Of a stretch of 64,000 nt of DNA, positions 62,162 to 64,000 are shown piece after piece; position 1 is the stretch's first letter, and the number at the start of each line of letters is the position of its first letter. The stretch is taken from positions 620,001 through 684,000 of the forward strand of contig JAAVVG010000011.1 of NCBI GenBank assembly GCA_012976225.1. Reading direction: 5' to 3'. The position numbers and the translations under genes are program-made. This stretch comes from Golubevia sp. BC0850 (lineage: Eukaryota; Basidiomycota; Exobasidiomycetes; Golubeviales; Golubeviaceae). The notes beneath the pieces were generated by a model. It was not told the DNA's origin. It was given only the letters and a program-made list of their open reading frames with translations, and searched no databases.

Positions 62162-63452
62162 GTGAGTCGACCTTCATAGAGACCGTTCAGCTCGACCTAT
62201 ACATCAATAGCTCTCATCACTTTCGATCGACAGTCAAAGAAAAATTCAAGCACAGACCGGGATGTTTCAAGCTCCACAAGAGCTCAATATCTACTATGAG
62301 GATCCAAGAGATGACGACGACATGGTTTTGGGCTCTAACAGAGACTTCCTTCTTGGAAATAAGGAGTTCGATTTCCTAGGCTTTAAGCCAGAAGAGAGGA
62401 GCACTCAGATGTCATTCTTCGTCAAACTTTAAACGAAAGCAACTGTACCTCTTGTCATTTTCCAACCAACATAACCATAGCTGTGAAGGAGCAGCTGGGA
62501 CCTAGACATGAAATTCAGCCTCTGAGATCTGTTAAGTCTTCAATGGAAAGCAACTAGAAGATGACGGTACTCTGCGAGAGTGCGAGTTTTGGCAGAAATG
62601 TTTTGAGTGGTTGATGCTCTGGATCGATACGTTCAGAAATGAGAATTTTCACTGATCTTTCGAGCTCCTCTTTCCAATTCAACTCCCAGAAAACATCATG
62701 CAAGATTCAGTCATTCGAATGATTCTAAGCCTAAGAAGATGCACCTGTCAGTGTGGAGGTTACATCAGCTACGCTTACGGTGAAGAGTTTGAGATACCGA
62801 AGGGAATGTGAACTTTAAAGGAAGAGTGGGAGATGTTGATCGGCGATACGAGAGTTTTAATAAGGAGATTTGATTCGTTGCATAGAGACGTGGGCCTGAC
62901 TTAAATTAAAGATTTTCTCGTACTGTTCTAAGAGACGCTGAGCTCGCCAGACACTCACGCCTCACGACTTGTAATTTCGAGTTAAAAGAACTCAAAGTTC
63001 CGAACCACTCCATCCCTCATCAATTTTTTCACTTCGCTTGGAATTGGGGAAGACCGTCTATAGCTGGATTTGGTTGCAAGAGTCGACCAAGAGTTTGAAG
63101 TAGAAGATGTGTTCTCTCTAATCTTAAACCCAAGGTCGACCGGAATAAAGCTCCAGAATCGTCAAATCTAGGAGGCTTTGAGGTAATTCAGATAGATTAT
63201 CTCTCATGTGATTGAAGTAGGGAAGGCATGGATCATGGATGGGTTCCTTAATTCCTCCTCTCTTTCTGGAGCTCACCTGATTTCTGACTTTCTAGAAAGC
63301 CTTTCAAAGACTTGCTAGATGTTTTTTTTTCTCCGAGTCTTGAACAGGAAAAGAGGAAGCAAAAGGAATTGATGCGATGGTTCGCTCGCAAAGTCGCAAG
63401 GATACAGAAAAAAAAGGCTTCTTCACAAACCACAACATCTATTCATTTTACA
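62162..63452. other. sparse region with short coding-like fragments
   Basis: Holds the unplaced frame at 62261-62431 and a 36-codon frame at about 62698-62808 (contains CTCQCGGYISYAYGEEF) preceded by an acceptor-like CCCAG. No full gene could be built. Confidence 0.35.
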
Positions 63453-64000
63453 ATGTCTCTCCCGTCCTTTCTGGCAGACATCAGACGCTCAATTCAGTCG
63501 AAAGATTATGAGTCTGCAAAGAGCAAATGCGACAAGGTGAGTCAGAGGCGGAGGCTATGGTTTTCTAAATCTCTCTTGAGTACTGCCTGCTCTACAAGCC
63601 CACAATCCTTCAACTATACTCACCTTTCTCCCCTTCTCACTCTTGACCTATTCCTTTTAAAATCTGTCTCTCGGGCACTCAAACCCTTTCAAGGAGTAGA
63701 ATCTATTCCCTTGTTGCTCGAACGCTCTTTTGCGTTTCGCATGATGAACGAACTCGAAAGAGCTATTCAAGACGCTAACAAGGCGATCGAGATCGATCCT
63801 GCTAATCCAGAGGTGAGCTCAGAGACATTCAGTCTGAGGAAAGAGGCTTTTAAGAGGAAAAGGAGAGAGACCCACTCGTAGCAATCTTCACTCTCCAACT
63901 CGCAGTGCGACCTCTGTCTTACTCTGGCTTGCCAGTCGTTGACCATTAGAGCGGCCGCCAGAGAAAAGTCTAAATGTGTTCGTAACGAGTACTCCTTCAT
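63453..64000 (+). CDS. TPR-domain protein, N-terminal part, runs off the window
   Basis: Starts MSLPSFLADIRRSIQSKDYE, a TPR-like helix (SKDYESAKSKCDK), then a GTGAGT donor at 63537. The next recognisable part, ALKPFQGVESIPLLLERSFA then MNELERAIQDANKAIEIDPA, is a canonical TPR ending at a donor near 63814. The reading frame is open across the supposed first intron, and I found no in-phase AG. Either the stretch is coding or the acceptor is unusual. A further open exon may start at 63906. TPR plus this N-terminus would suit an F-box/TPR (Pof3-type) or co-chaperone protein, but the rest lies outside the window. Confidence 0.5.

Overview
The window looks like nuclear DNA of a basidiomycete fungus. 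The genes are dense and lie on both strands. They are cut by many short introns (mostly about 50-110 nt, a few longer) with strong GTGAGT or GTAAGT donors and CAG or TAG acceptors. The proteins are full of serine/proline-rich disordered stretches. The gene set is fungal: Fip1, Dma1, Krr1, Smc1, XPF, and an Rrm4-type endosomal mRNA-transport protein best known from Ustilago. I cannot name the species. I see no operons, CRISPR arrays, rRNA, convincing tRNAs, or capsid- or envelope-bearing elements.

Layout from left to right. At 1-1471 (-) is the N-terminal part of an Sgf29-like SAGA subunit, then a possible 39-aa gene at 1675 (+). Next come a flavin split-barrel (PNPOx) protein (2404-3641, -), the XPF/Rad1 nuclease (3811-8013, +) and Rrm4 (8351-11318, -). 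At 12036-12805 (-) lies a poorly resolved small secreted-type gene between two direct copies of a ~230-bp sequence. The FHA-RING ligase Dma1 (13189-16780, -), a Qc-SNARE (17261-18473, -), Fip1 (18577-21908, +), a Gre2-like SDR (22050-23343, -) and a PI31-type proteasome regulator (24013-25669, -) follow. From 25.7 to 28.4 kb there is a gene-poor stretch with two palindrome-rich, MITE-like repeat blocks.

The second half holds an F-box protein (28417-29583, -), a long empty stretch, a TBC-domain RabGAP (31879-36220, -), a phytanoyl-CoA-dioxygenase-type enzyme (36530-37902, -) and a secreted CREG-like protein (38135-39483, +). After these come a senescence/spartin-domain protein (39809-41109, -), KRR1 (41272-43489, +), the 15-exon cohesin gene SMC1 (44078-49360, -), a mitochondrial Mgr3-like TPR protein (49535-51586, +) and a 1761-aa PH-domain protein (53207-58928, +). 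The last 5 kb is sparse: an unrecognised three-exon candidate (60449-61114, -), a weak candidate near 61.7 kb, and the start of a TPR gene running off the right end.

The genes do not form a pathway. They are housekeeping functions: DNA repair and cohesion, chromatin and mRNA 3'-end processing, ribosome biogenesis, mRNA and vesicle trafficking, ubiquitin/proteasome. Several neighbours are divergent pairs with only 100-235 bp between start codons. All exon models were built by eye from frame continuity and splice consensus. Coordinates are exact where both sites are clear; ambiguous ones are marked.
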